DNA of 43,406 bases, from positions 1 to 43,406 of the forward strand of contig REBS01000127.1 of the NCBI GenBank assembly GCA_007692605.1. Direction: 5' to 3'. Below the pieces are notes generated by a model that saw only the letters and a list, made by a program, of their open reading frames with translations, did not search any database and was not told the origin of the DNA. Positions 26,375-34,299 of this stretch are shown here, in pieces; the stretch's first letter is position 1; every line of letters starts with the position of its first letter. The position numbers and the translations under genes are program-made. This DNA comes from Gemmatimonadales bacterium. Its GTDB lineage: Bacteria > Gemmatimonadota > Gemmatimonadetes > Longimicrobiales > Gaopeijiaceae.

Positions 26375-27780
26375 GGCGCGGCCGCTCCGGCCCGGAGGGC
26401 TCGGAGCGCGGGCTCGAACTTGAGCGCCGTCTCCTCCCACTCGAGCTCCGGGTCGGAGCCCTCGACGATTCCGGCGCCGGCAAAGAGCCGCCACCGTCGC
26501 CCGTACCCGACGCCCACCCGAAGCGCCGGCACGAAGTCCCCCTCGCCCCGCAGATCGAACCACCCCACCGGCCCCGCGTACCAGCCGCGGGCAAAGGGCT
26601 CGCGGGCCCGGATCAGCCGCAGCGCGGCCTCGCGGGGCCGGCCGCACACGGCGGGAGTCGGGTGGAGCGCGGCCACGAGCGTGAGAACGTCTTCGCCCTC
26701 CCGGACCGCGCCCTCGATCGGGGACTCCAGGTGCTGGATCCGGGCCAGCGGCAGGATCCGAGGGTCATCCGCCACCTGCAGGCCAGTCACCCGGTCGGTC
26801 AGGACATCGCGCATCTCGTCGACGGTCATCCGGTGTTCCGCCCGGTCCTTCTTCGACGCGAGAAGCGAGTCCGCCTGGCGTCGATCCGACTCGTCGTCGT
26901 CCCCCCGGGCGGCCGATCCGGCCACCGCGGTCGCATGGAGTCGCCCTCCCCTCAGCTCCGCCAGAACCTCGGGGGCCGCCCCGAAGAGCGTCCCGCCGGG
27001 GGCGAAGTCGAAGAGAAACACATGGGCACGAGGGTTCTCGTGTCGAAGAAAGCGGATGAGATCGCCCACCGCCGGTGCGCGGTCCAGCTCGAGATCCTGA
27101 ATTCGTGCCAGCACCGCCTTCTCGAGCTCACCGACCCGGACCGCTTCGAGCACGGCCGAGACCGCCGCGGCCCAGGCCTCGCGTTCCTCTCCGTTTCGCT
27201 CGGTGAGGACCTCGGACGCTCGCGGCACCAGGACTCTCGGCGGGACCGGGATCCCGTCGAGCTCCCGCACGAGCCGATCCAGCTCTCCCTCGACCCCCTC
27301 GTCGTCCACCTCGTCCGCAGCCACGAGTCGCTGCACCCAAAGCTCACACCCGTCGGGTCCCCCTCGAAGCAGGACCCGGGGAAGAACGAAACGCGCCGCC
27401 GGAAAGCCCTCCCAGGACGACGCGGACTGCGGCGCGGCCAGAAAGGAGAATCCCCCGAAAACGCGCGGCGAACCGTGGCCGTCCGCGGTCCCCGCCCACT
27501 CGCCCAGCAGCGCTCGAAGCTGTCGACGCAGTTCGACGAAGCGCCGGTCCCGGGGAAGCTCCGGGGTCGCCCTCCCCTCGATCCGATCCTCGGGGGCGGA
27601 GTCCGGGATCGTGAACTCGTGCAGGGTCCCGGCCCACGCCACCCAGCGATTTCCTCGCCCCCAGAATCCCCGCGACTCGCCCTCGAACCGGTCCAGGAAG
27701 ACCCCGGGGTCGGTCCGGCCGATCGAGGCCTGACGGCGCCTCAACAGACGGCCCGGGGTGGATTGGGAGGTCGACGGCAT
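26371..27780 (-). CDS. menF: isochorismate synthase MenF
   Basis: The 469-residue chorismate-binding enzyme commits chorismate to menaquinone by making isochorismate. The C-terminal half carries FLFDFAPGGTLFGAAPEV, the KKDRAEHRMTVDEMRD block, LHPTPAVCGRPR (typical of isochorismate synthases) and GAGIVEGSDPELEWEE with Mg-binding acids. The ATG at 27780 has no clear ribosome site; a promoter with TATATT at 27847-27842 lies about 60 nt upstream. It leads the run menF-menD-menB-menA-menE, with overlaps at F-D and A-E and a 4-nt gap at B-A. menC and menH are not in the window. An anthranilate-type or salicylate synthase is less likely given the neighbours. Confidence 0.9.
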   Translation of the reverse strand: MPSTSQSTPGRLLRRRQASIGRTDPGVFLDRFEGESRGFWGRGNRWVAWAGTLHEFTIPDSAPEDRIEGRATPELPRDRRFVELRRQLRALLGEWAGTADGHGSPRVFGGFSFLAAPQSASSWEGFPAARFVLPRVLLRGGPDGCELWVQRLVAADEVDDEGVEGELDRLVRELDGIPVPPRVLVPRASEVLTERNGEEREAWAAAVSAVLEAVRVGELEKAVLARIQDLELDRAPAVGDLIRFLRHENPRAHVFLFDFAPGGTLFGAAPEVLAELRGGRLHATAVAGSAARGDDDESDRRQADSLLASKKDRAEHRMTVDEMRDVLTDRVTGLQVADDPRILPLARIQHLESPIEGAVREGEDVLTLVAALHPTPAVCGRPREAALRLIRAREPFARGWYAGPVGWFDLRGEGDFVPALRVGVGYGRRWRLFAGAGIVEGSDPELEWEETALKFEPALRALRAGAAAP

Positions 27781-27841
27781 GAATGAGCGGTGAGAGAGGA
27801 AGGGGGCCGGCGCGGGAACCGGTTGCGACCGATCCGCCCTG

Positions 27842-27869
27842 AATATACGGATCCGAAGCGCTCGACCAA
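27842..27869 (-). promoter_or_regulatory. candidate promoter of the men operon
   Basis: On the minus strand TTGGTC (27869-27864) and TATATT (27847-27842) are separated by 16 nt and fit a housekeeping sigma promoter. They lie about 60 nt before the menF start. The divergent antiporter gene begins at 27965, and its own promoter is not clear to me. Confidence 0.5.
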
Positions 27870-27964
27870 CATCCCCGGAACCAAGTTGCAGTTCCACGGT
27901 ACCCGTGCACTCGGGCCGGTACGGGCCCGGGACCGCCTCCGACGACCCCGAGTTCCGAGACCGA

Positions 27965-30478
27965 ATGCCCACCTCCCTGCCGATCAACGACCCGGTCCTG
28001 ATCTTTGCACTCGCCATGGGGATCTTCCTCGTGGCCCCGGTCATCTTCGAGCGGTTCAAGATCCCGGGGATCGTGGGGCTCATCGTCTTCGGCGCGATCG
28101 TGGGACCCAACGTCCTGAACCTGCTCGAACGCGACTTCACCTTCGAGCTCCTCGGTCAGGTCGGGCTCCTGTACCTGGTCTTCCTCGCCGGGCTCGAACT
28201 CGACCTGAATCGCTTCAACGAGTACCGGCGCCGATCGATCATCTTCGGGCTCCTCTCCTTCGGTCTCCCCATGGGACTGGCCGTCGGATTCATGCCGCTC
28301 CTCGGGTTCTCGATCCCGGCGTCGATCCTGATCGGGGCGATCATCGGCTCGCACACCCTGCTCGCCTATCCGGTCGCGAGCCGCCTCGACATCGTCAAGA
28401 ACCCGGCGATCATCACCGTGATCGGGGGCACGCTGGTCACCGACACCCTGGCACTGACCGTTCTCGCGATCGTGGCCGGCTCGATGGTGGGCGAGCTGAC
28501 GCCGGCCTTCTGGGTCCAACTCTTCGGGATCCTGGGCCTGTACGTGGCCGTGGTCCTGATCGCGGTCCCCCGGGTCGGACGATGGTTCTTCAGAAACGTG
28601 CCGAGCCAGGCACCGGCCGAGTTCATCTTCCTGATGGTCGTGCTCTTCGCCGTGGCCTGGGCTGCGAACCTGGCGGGGGCGGAGCCCATCATCGGAGCCT
28701 TCCTGGCGGGCCTCACCCTCAATCGGCTGATTCCCCTGCAGAGCCCCCTCATGACCCGGGTGCGCTTCGTCGGGAACGCCCTGTTCATCCCCTTCTTCCT
28801 GCTCTCCGTGGGCATGCTCGTCGATCCCAGGGTGATGGTGCAGAGCACGGAGGTCTGGATCATCGCCGGAGCACTGACGATCCTGGTTCATGTCGGAAAA
28901 TTCGGGGGGGCGTGGATCTCCCGACTCCTCTTCGGCTATAGTCGCACCGAGGGGATGGCCATGTTCGGGCTCTCGTCTCCGCAGGCCGCGGCCACCCTGG
29001 CGGTCACCTTCGTGGGGCTCGAGATCGGGCTCTTCGGAGAAGAGGTCGTCAACGCCGTGATCATCATGATCGTGGTCACCGTCTTCGTGGGCCCCTCGGT
29101 CCTGGAACGCTTCGGCCGCGAACTGGCCCTGCAGGAGGAGAGCAAGCCGTACGACCCATCGGAGGCCCCCCGACGCATCCTGATCCCGATCTCCAACCCG
29201 GCCACCGCCGACGCGCTGCTCGACATCTCCTTTCTCCTGCGCGGCAAGGACTCCGACGAGGCGCTCTACCCGCTCATGGTGGTGCGCGGCACCGAAGAGG
29301 GCTCCGAGGCACAGGTGGCCGAGGCCGAGAAGATGCTCTCGCACGCCGTCCTCTACGCGGCCGGGGCCGATGTGCCCGTCGCCCCGCTCACCCGGGTGGA
29401 CCGCAACATCGCCACCGGCATCTCGCGCGCCATGGCCGAGACCCGCACCTCGATCGTGGTCGTGGGGTGGGACGGCCGGAGCAGCGGAAGCCGGACCGCG
29501 GTCTTCGGCACGGTGCTCGACCAGCTCCTGGAGCAGACGAAGCAGACGGTGATCGTGGCACGCATGGGGCACCCGCTGAACACCACCGGGCGCATGGTGC
29601 TGGTGGTTCCCCCGGGCAGCGACCGGAACCCGGGCTTCCAGGACGCCGCAAGCCTGATCAAGAGACTGGCCTCGGAGGTCGACGCCCGCCTCGAGACCCT
29701 GGTGGTCGGGGCGGATCCCTCGCGGTTCGAGCCACTCTTCCTGGAGGCGAACCCGGAGCACCCCATGAGCTTCGAGGGCGTCGAAGGGTGGGGACCGCTG
29801 CTCTGGGAACTCCGAACCCGGCTGGAGCCCGAAGATCTCGTGGTCCTCCTGAGCGCCCGCAAAGGTACGCTCTCCTGGAGTCGCGAACTCGAGAAGCTTC
29901 CCGGGCAGCTCTCCTCGCTCGTACCCGAAAGCTTTCTCATCGTCTACCCGTCCGAGGCGGAGGCGCCCTCGGCCGACGCCTCGGCCCCGGAGGTGCTGGC
30001 CCGCGACTCCCTTCCCGGCGCGCTCGCCGCGGAGCGGGTAGTCTTCGACGTCCCCGGAGGCCCATACCGGGAGGGACTCCGGGCCATCCTCGCCTCGCAC
30101 TTCCCGCCCGGGACCGACCTGACGGGCGTGGTTGAACGGCTCGCCGCGAGTGAAGAGGAATTCTCCTCGGAGATCCGGGAAGGGATCGCTCTGCCCCACG
30201 CCCTGGTCCCGGGCATCGAATCCCCCCTCATGTTCCTGGGCATCTCGACCGAGGGGGTGAGATTTCCGAACGCGATGGCCCCTGCCCGGGCGGTCTTCAT
30301 CCTCCTCGGTCCGATGGAGCGGCGCTTCGATCACCTGCGCCTGATGACCCGGCTCGCCCGGCGCATCCGGGCGAGTGAAGGCCTCGAAAACATCTTCGAG
30401 GCTCGCACCCTGGAGGAGGTTGTCACCTGGTTCGCCGCCAACGAGGTACCCGAAGCCGGGGTGCCCTCCCGGCGATAG
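27965..30478 (+). CDS. CPA2 cation:proton antiporter fused to USP and PTS EIIA domains
   Basis: The 837-residue protein has an N-terminal Na+/H+ or K+/H+ antiporter unit (about 10-390) with about twelve helices and LLYLVFLAGLELDLNRFNEY-like CPA2 text. Then comes a universal-stress-like region (about 400-540) with RILIPISNPATADALLDISF. A second region with a similar fold follows (about 540-665), and a C-terminal PTS EIIA type-2 domain (about 690-830) ends the chain. The EIIA site is H745 in GIALPHALV, which matches the phosphorylatable His of PtsN-like domains. No cytoplasmic PTS partner is nearby. The EIIA His may couple ion exchange to phosphorylation state; this is inference. A longer frame starts at 27905 but the ATG at 27965 is preferred. 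Confidence 0.85.
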   Translation: MPTSLPINDPVLIFALAMGIFLVAPVIFERFKIPGIVGLIVFGAIVGPNVLNLLERDFTFELLGQVGLLYLVFLAGLELDLNRFNEYRRRSIIFGLLSFGLPMGLAVGFMPLLGFSIPASILIGAIIGSHTLLAYPVASRLDIVKNPAIITVIGGTLVTDTLALTVLAIVAGSMVGELTPAFWVQLFGILGLYVAVVLIAVPRVGRWFFRNVPSQAPAEFIFLMVVLFAVAWAANLAGAEPIIGAFLAGLTLNRLIPLQSPLMTRVRFVGNALFIPFFLLSVGMLVDPRVMVQSTEVWIIAGALTILVHVGKFGGAWISRLLFGYSRTEGMAMFGLSSPQAAATLAVTFVGLEIGLFGEEVVNAVIIMIVVTVFVGPSVLERFGRELALQEESKPYDPSEAPRRILIPISNPATADALLDISFLLRGKDSDEALYPLMVVRGTEEGSEAQVAEAEKMLSHAVLYAAGADVPVAPLTRVDRNIATGISRAMAETRTSIVVVGWDGRSSGSRTAVFGTVLDQLLEQTKQTVIVARMGHPLNTTGRMVLVVPPGSDRNPGFQDAASLIKRLASEVDARLETLVVGADPSRFEPLFLEANPEHPMSFEGVEGWGPLLWELRTRLEPEDLVVLLSARKGTLSWSRELEKLPGQLSSLVPESFLIVYPSEAEAPSADASAPEVLARDSLPGALAAERVVFDVPGGPYREGLRAILASHFPPGTDLTGVVERLAASEEEFSSEIREGIALPHALVPGIESPLMFLGISTEGVRFPNAMAPARAVFILLGPMERRFDHLRLMTRLARRIRASEGLENIFEARTLEEVVTWFAANEVPEAGVPSRR

Positions 30479-30480
30479 CC

Positions 30481-31098
30481 ATGGAAACAATCGAACCACT
30501 CGTTGCCCGCACCGAGGGGCTCCAGCCCTGGAGACGGGTCTTCCATGCGGCGAACGGGCTGGGGGTCCTGGCGCTGCTGCTTCTCACGCCCGTGCCCCAG
30601 CTCGAACTCGCGATCGTGCTTGGTCTCGCAGCGGTGGGTGCGCTCCTGCTCGATGGGCTCCGACTGCGGTCACCCCGTGTCAACCGGGCCTTCTTCCGGC
30701 TTCTGAAGCGACTCGCCTCGCCGCGCGAGGCGAAGGGAGTGGCATCCTCGACCTGGTTTCTGATCGGAATCTCCCTCACTCTCCTTCTCTTCCCGCAACC
30801 TGTGGCGGTGGGGGCGATCCTGGTGCTGGCGCTTGCGGACCCCGCGGCCAGCTATCTCGGCCGTCGCTGGGGGCGCAGGCCCTTCGGCTCGGGAACCGTC
30901 GAGGGCTCGCTCACCTTCCTCACCGTCTCGGCAGTCCTTCTCGTTCCCCTCGCGGGCTGGGTTCCCGGGGGGGTCACGGCTCTTCTCGTGACCGGGGTCG
31001 AACGGGCCCCCTGGCCGCTCGACGACAACCTCACGATCCCTTTGGCCACAGGCGTCCTCCTCTGGTCGCTCCTGCCGGTCGGCACCCCGCTTCTGTAA
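30481..31098 (+). CDS. SEC59/VTE5-like membrane lipid kinase (polyprenol/diacylglycerol kinase type)
   Basis: The 205-residue membrane protein has about five or six helices and belongs to the CTP-dependent dolichol/phytol/diacylglycerol kinase-like family. WRRVFHAANGLG near residue 17 is the N-terminal RR..H..G mark. The catalytic block is ALADPAASYLGRRWGRRPFG with D120 and GTVEGSLTF (139-147). It begins two bases after the antiporter stop, so the two are one transcript. It may phosphorylate an isoprenoid alcohol or a lipid. No substrate can be named from sequence, but a link with quinone or carotenoid isoprenoid salvage is possible. Confidence 0.7.
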   Translation: METIEPLVARTEGLQPWRRVFHAANGLGVLALLLLTPVPQLELAIVLGLAAVGALLLDGLRLRSPRVNRAFFRLLKRLASPREAKGVASSTWFLIGISLTLLLFPQPVAVGAILVLALADPAASYLGRRWGRRPFGSGTVEGSLTFLTVSAVLLVPLAGWVPGGVTALLVTGVERAPWPLDDNLTIPLATGVLLWSLLPVGTPLL

Positions 31099-31173
31099 CG
31101 GAGCGCGTAACAGTACTGCAACAGATCTGTACATCGCCGGGAACCGGGTCAGTTTGTTACCGAAACGTAACGG
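31095..31173 (+). promoter_or_regulatory. 11-nt-phased direct repeats, Pho-box-like
   Basis: Copies of GT(A/T)AC(A/G)G recur: GTAACGG at 31095, GTAACAG at 31107, GCAACAG at 31118, a weak GTACATC at 31129, GTTACCG at 31156 and GTAACGG at 31167. Steps of 11 nt occur between 31107, 31118 and 31129, and again between 31156 and 31167. PhoB/PhoP boxes are 7-nt direct repeats with 4-nt spacers, and the minus-strand read CTGTTGCAGTACTGTTAC resembles that pattern. The porin gene that follows is of the phosphate-selective type. Regulation by phosphate is inferred. Confidence 0.55.
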
Positions 31174-31194
31174 CCCTCATTACTCGGTACTACG

Positions 31195-32346
31195 GTGACT
31201 GCCATCTTCTGCGCAACGCTCCTCGCGATCTCCGTGGCCTGCTGCGGATCCGACGCACACTCCGGAGTCGAGAGCGAGGGGCCTGCTGCATCCCAGCTCT
31301 CGGGGGCGGGTCCATCCCGCGACGCCGGTGACCCCTTGTTCGGCTCCTTCACCTTCGGAGCGTGGATCCAGCCACTCTTCGAGCTTCGGGACTGGCAGGA
31401 CCAGGAGTCGACGGTGGGATTCCGACTTCGACGGGCCCGCTTCATCGTGAATGGGAAGGGGCTCGATGGCCGACTTCGGTTCCGGCTGATGCCGGACCTG
31501 GCGAGCACCCCGCAGCTGCGGGATGCCTGGATTCAACTCGACGGGGATGTCGCGTGGATCCGGATGGGTCAGCAGACCGTACCCTTTTCCCTTCAGCGCG
31601 AGGTCACCATGGCCCGGGGCCATTTCGGCGACCGGGCCCTGGCCAGCCGTCGCTTCGAGCTCTCGGGGGGCCGGGACATCGGCGTGGTCGCGGGGAGCGC
31701 CACCTCCGACGGGCGCCTCCGGGTGAGCGCGGGAGCCTTCAATGGCCGGGGACCCAACCGGTCCGACCCATCGCCCTTCCCTCTCCTTGCCGCGCGTGGG
31801 GGAGTCGCCCTGGGAGGTCCCGTCCCCAACGGCGAGACCGATCTGGCCCGGACCCCGGGCACGGTCGTGGCCCTCGGGGGGGCCGTGATCGGCTCCAGAG
31901 ACAGCTTCCTGCGTCCCCGTCCGGGCTTCGCCGCGGACCAGACCGCCGACTGGCGGAGCTGGACGATCGACCTGCTGGCCCGCTCCCGCGGAGTCTCGGT
32001 GACGGCCGCCTGGTTCGCACAGTCCGTCACCACTCCACCGCCGGGGGCATCTCCCACTTCGGTCGAGATCCTCGGAGAAGGGTGGTACCTCGGCGCGGGC
32101 TGGCTCCTGCCCCTCGAGGCCGGCTTGCCCGTCCCCGACATGGAGCTCGTGGTCCGACACTCCCGGGCCCGCTGGGATCTCGACCGGGAAGGGTCGGGGG
32201 AACGCGAGTCCGCGATCGGCCTGACCCTCTTTCACCGGGACCACGCGGTGCAGACCCGGCTTCAACTCACCCGTGAGCGCGGCATGCTCACCGGGCTCTC
32301 CGACCGAAGCACCCGTCTGACCATCGAGCACCAGCTGTTCATGTAG
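31195..32346 (+). CDS. phosphate-selective porin (OprO/OprP family)
   Basis: The 383-residue protein looks like a phosphate-selective porin (PF07396 type). After the N-terminal export region comes GFRLRRARFIVNGKGLDGRL, then LRDAWIQLDGDVAWIRMGQQTVPFSLQ and RRFELSGGRDIGVV, which are the family strands. The C-terminal strand ends in EHQLFM, unlike the usual final Phe. The GTG start at 31195 has no ribosome site and no other start precedes it before a stop, so the true start is uncertain. The signal region MTAIFCATLLAISVACCGS contains a possible lipobox (VAC) and lacks basic residues. Upstream phased repeats suggest phosphate control. Confidence 0.7.
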   Translation: MTAIFCATLLAISVACCGSDAHSGVESEGPAASQLSGAGPSRDAGDPLFGSFTFGAWIQPLFELRDWQDQESTVGFRLRRARFIVNGKGLDGRLRFRLMPDLASTPQLRDAWIQLDGDVAWIRMGQQTVPFSLQREVTMARGHFGDRALASRRFELSGGRDIGVVAGSATSDGRLRVSAGAFNGRGPNRSDPSPFPLLAARGGVALGGPVPNGETDLARTPGTVVALGGAVIGSRDSFLRPRPGFAADQTADWRSWTIDLLARSRGVSVTAAWFAQSVTTPPPGASPTSVEILGEGWYLGAGWLLPLEAGLPVPDMELVVRHSRARWDLDREGSGERESAIGLTLFHRDHAVQTRLQLTRERGMLTGLSDRSTRLTIEHQLFM

Positions 32347-32348
32347 CA

Positions 32349-32393
32349 CCCCGGATTCGATCCACCGGGGGCGCCACACACCGGGCATCCCGG
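32349..32393. terminator. two hairpins between convergent genes
   Basis: CCCCGG (32349-32354) pairs with CCGGGG (32365-32370), and CCGGG (32381-32385) pairs with CCCGG (32389-32393) around a CAT loop. Both lie between the converging porin and Vgb-like genes. There is no T tract, so factor-dependent or weak termination is the most that can be said. Confidence 0.35.
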
Positions 32394-32394
32394 C

Positions 32395-33429
32395 TCAGGG
32401 GATGATGGCGCGGCCGATCGTGTGCGTATCGGTCGCAAACCAGATCGCGTTGCTCACGGCATCGAAGACCATGTGTCGCACATTCCCGCCCCCCGAGGGC
32501 ACCTCCGACATCGAGAAGAACTCCTCGGTCGTGGGGTCGAAGCCCACAAAGCGGTTGGGCGAACGGTTGCTCTCGACATACCAGATCCGGTCCTGGGCAT
32601 CGATCGCCATCGCGTACAGCCCGCTCTCCTCACCTCCGGGTGACTGCCATTGGTCCATGTCACCCGAGACCGGGTCGAAGACGCCAACGAAGCCGTAGGC
32701 GGCATCCACCCACCAGATCCGATCGTCCGAGGTTACCCCGATCCGTCGAATCCGGCTGCCCTCGAAGGGAGTCTCGAATATCTCGAGCTCGAGGGTTTCC
32801 GGATCCACGGTCCCGATCCGGTTGCTGCCCATGAACGCGACCCAGGGACGATCCCCCGAATCCAGAACGATCCCATAGGGTCGCATCGCCTCGCCGGGCA
32901 CACCCACCGCCTCGATCGCGCCGGTCACCGGCGAAAAGCGAGCCACATACCCCGCCGGCGCCGAACGCTGGGCGGTGAACCAGATCTCTCCACTCGAGTT
33001 CTGGATCATCGTGTGGGGGTCCCGGACCCCCTCGGGCATGTCATACCGCAGCACCTCGCCGGTGGCTGGGTCGAGACGACCGATGTGGGCATCGCCGTTC
33101 CCCGCGTACCAGGGAAACCCCTCGGTGTCGACGATCACGTTGTGCGGTCCAGATCCTTCAGGAAGAGCGTACCGGTACATCTCTCCGGACTCGGGGTCCA
33201 GAAACCCCATGTAGTCCCCCAGCTGGCCCACGAACCAGATCGATCCGTCGAGCCCGACGAAGGGATCGCGCGGCCGGGTGTCCTCCCATGGAACGTCCCA
33301 TTCCTCGAACTCCAGTTCGCTCCCGGTGGCCACGGGGAGCTCGGGTTCGTCCGGCGTCTGGCCGACTCCGGGTCGAGCAAGGGCGACGGACATGAGAAAC
33401 AGTGAAATCAAGGTGATGATGGTTCGCAT
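32395..33429 (-). CDS. exported Vgb-like beta-propeller (streptogramin-lyase fold)
   Basis: The 344-residue product has a signal peptide (MRTIITLISLFLMSVALARP, ending near GVGQ). About seven short repeats follow, each with the pattern D..G.IW(F/Y)....... (I/V)G..DP.TGE. These are the blades of the virginiamycin B lyase (Vgb) fold. IWFVGQLGDYMGFLDPESGE, IWFTAQRSAP and IWYVESNRSP are examples. True Vgb is a cytoplasmic streptogramin lyase, whereas exported relatives are common and have unknown substrates, so antibiotic resistance is not implied. GAGAGGG precedes the ATG. Divergent from the coiled-coil gene. Confidence 0.75.
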   Translation of the reverse strand: MRTIITLISLFLMSVALARPGVGQTPDEPELPVATGSELEFEEWDVPWEDTRPRDPFVGLDGSIWFVGQLGDYMGFLDPESGEMYRYALPEGSGPHNVIVDTEGFPWYAGNGDAHIGRLDPATGEVLRYDMPEGVRDPHTMIQNSSGEIWFTAQRSAPAGYVARFSPVTGAIEAVGVPGEAMRPYGIVLDSGDRPWVAFMGSNRIGTVDPETLELEIFETPFEGSRIRRIGVTSDDRIWWVDAAYGFVGVFDPVSGDMDQWQSPGGEESGLYAMAIDAQDRIWYVESNRSPNRFVGFDPTTEEFFSMSEVPSGGGNVRHMVFDAVSNAIWFATDTHTIGRAIIP

Positions 33430-33640
33430 GTCCGGGACCCTCTCATGGGGTGAACGCTGAGGTGCTCACTGCGTACCGCGCGGTTCGATCCGATCGGGAA
33501 CCCCGGAACATCGAAGTCGTGTCACTGTAGGAACGTGCACTTCTCCGGGGGTCGAGAACGCACGATCGACCTCGCGGCTGACGGGTGGTACATTCATCCG
33601 CGACGATAAGTTCACTGTGCGTTCAAACAGGAAACCAACT

Positions 33641-34219
33641 ATGCGATTTTTCGAAGCGACGTTGAGCCGCCTCTCGATCGCGATGATCGCCGCTGCGCTC
33701 ATGGCCACGCCCCTCGTGGCGCAGGGCCCGCCGGTGCAGCAGGATCAGATGCAGATGCAGATGCCGGACTCGGTGCAGGAGATGATCACCGAAGCGCAGG
33801 CAATCCAGCAGGAGATCCAGGGTCTGCAGTCGCAGGCGATGGCGAGCAACGAGGATCTCCAGGTCATGGAAAACCAGCTTCGGGAACTGGTTCAGTCCGC
33901 GATCTCCGAGATCGAGCCGGAGTTCGATGCCCTGATCGAGCGGATGGGTGAGCTCGAGGCCGAGTTCATGGCCGCGCAGCAGGCACAGGACCAGGAGGCG
34001 CTCCAGCAGCTTCAGATGGAGGCGCAGCAGCTCCAGACCCGCCTCCAGACGGCCGAGCAGGAAGCGGTCGAGCGTCCCGAGATCCAGGAAGAGATCGAAG
34101 TCTTCGAGGATGAGCTCCTGGCCGAGATGACCCGACAGGATCCCGAGGCCCCGGAGAAGCTCGATCGACTCGAGGACCTGGCGGAGCGGATCCAGGCCGC
34201 GATGGGCGGGATAGGCTGA
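33641..34219 (+). CDS. exported Gln/Glu/Met-rich coiled-coil protein
   Basis: This 192-residue protein begins with the signal peptide MRFFEATLSRLSIAMIAAAL and ends it at VAQ. The mature part, from about residue 30, is almost entirely predicted coiled coil with repeats such as QMQMQMP, QAIQQEIQGLQSQ and LQQLQMEAQQLQTRLQ. I know no family for it; a periplasmic chaperone-like role (as in Skp/OmpH) is one option but is not supported by a motif. AGGAA lies eight bases before the ATG, which decides the start against an upstream GTG (33617). A strong terminator at 34250-34294 follows. Confidence 0.7.
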   Translation: MRFFEATLSRLSIAMIAAALMATPLVAQGPPVQQDQMQMQMPDSVQEMITEAQAIQQEIQGLQSQAMASNEDLQVMENQLRELVQSAISEIEPEFDALIERMGELEAEFMAAQQAQDQEALQQLQMEAQQLQTRLQTAEQEAVERPEIQEEIEVFEDELLAEMTRQDPEAPEKLDRLEDLAERIQAAMGGIG

Positions 34220-34249
34220 ACCGACCCCGCTGACGTTCCCGTGCGACGA

Positions 34250-34294
34250 GGCCCCTCGGCTTTCCGGTATTCCGGTGAGGCCGAGGGGCTTTTT
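34250..34294 (+). terminator. intrinsic terminator after coiled-coil gene
   Basis: GCCCCTCGGC (34251-34260) pairs with GCCGAGGGGC (34280-34289) and is followed by TTTTT (34290-34294). A small CCGG/CCGG hairpin sits in the loop. It stops the plus-strand coiled-coil transcript and may also act on the minus strand for the convergent phosphatase gene. Confidence 0.8.
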
Positions 34295-34299
34295 CGTAG

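Noticed and set aside
27344..30499. A 1,051-residue frame antisense to the antiporter fusion
   Set aside because: It is a GC-rich shadow with a Glu/Arg/Asp/Gly-rich nonsense composition; the plus-strand frame has a clear family.
11708..33161. GATCCTTCAGGA occurring three times (near 11711, 16208 and 33151)
   Set aside because: All copies lie inside coding sequence of unrelated genes (purE, crtO, Vgb-like), encode different or partly similar residues and lack any array structure; coincidence is likely.
32395..33429. Reading the Vgb-like gene as an antibiotic resistance gene
   Set aside because: It has a signal peptide and only the fold is shared; exported relatives are common and not linked to streptogramin resistance.
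33470..33510. tRNA-like GGTTCGATCC string
   Set aside because: No T-arm stem, anticodon arm or acceptor pairing around it.
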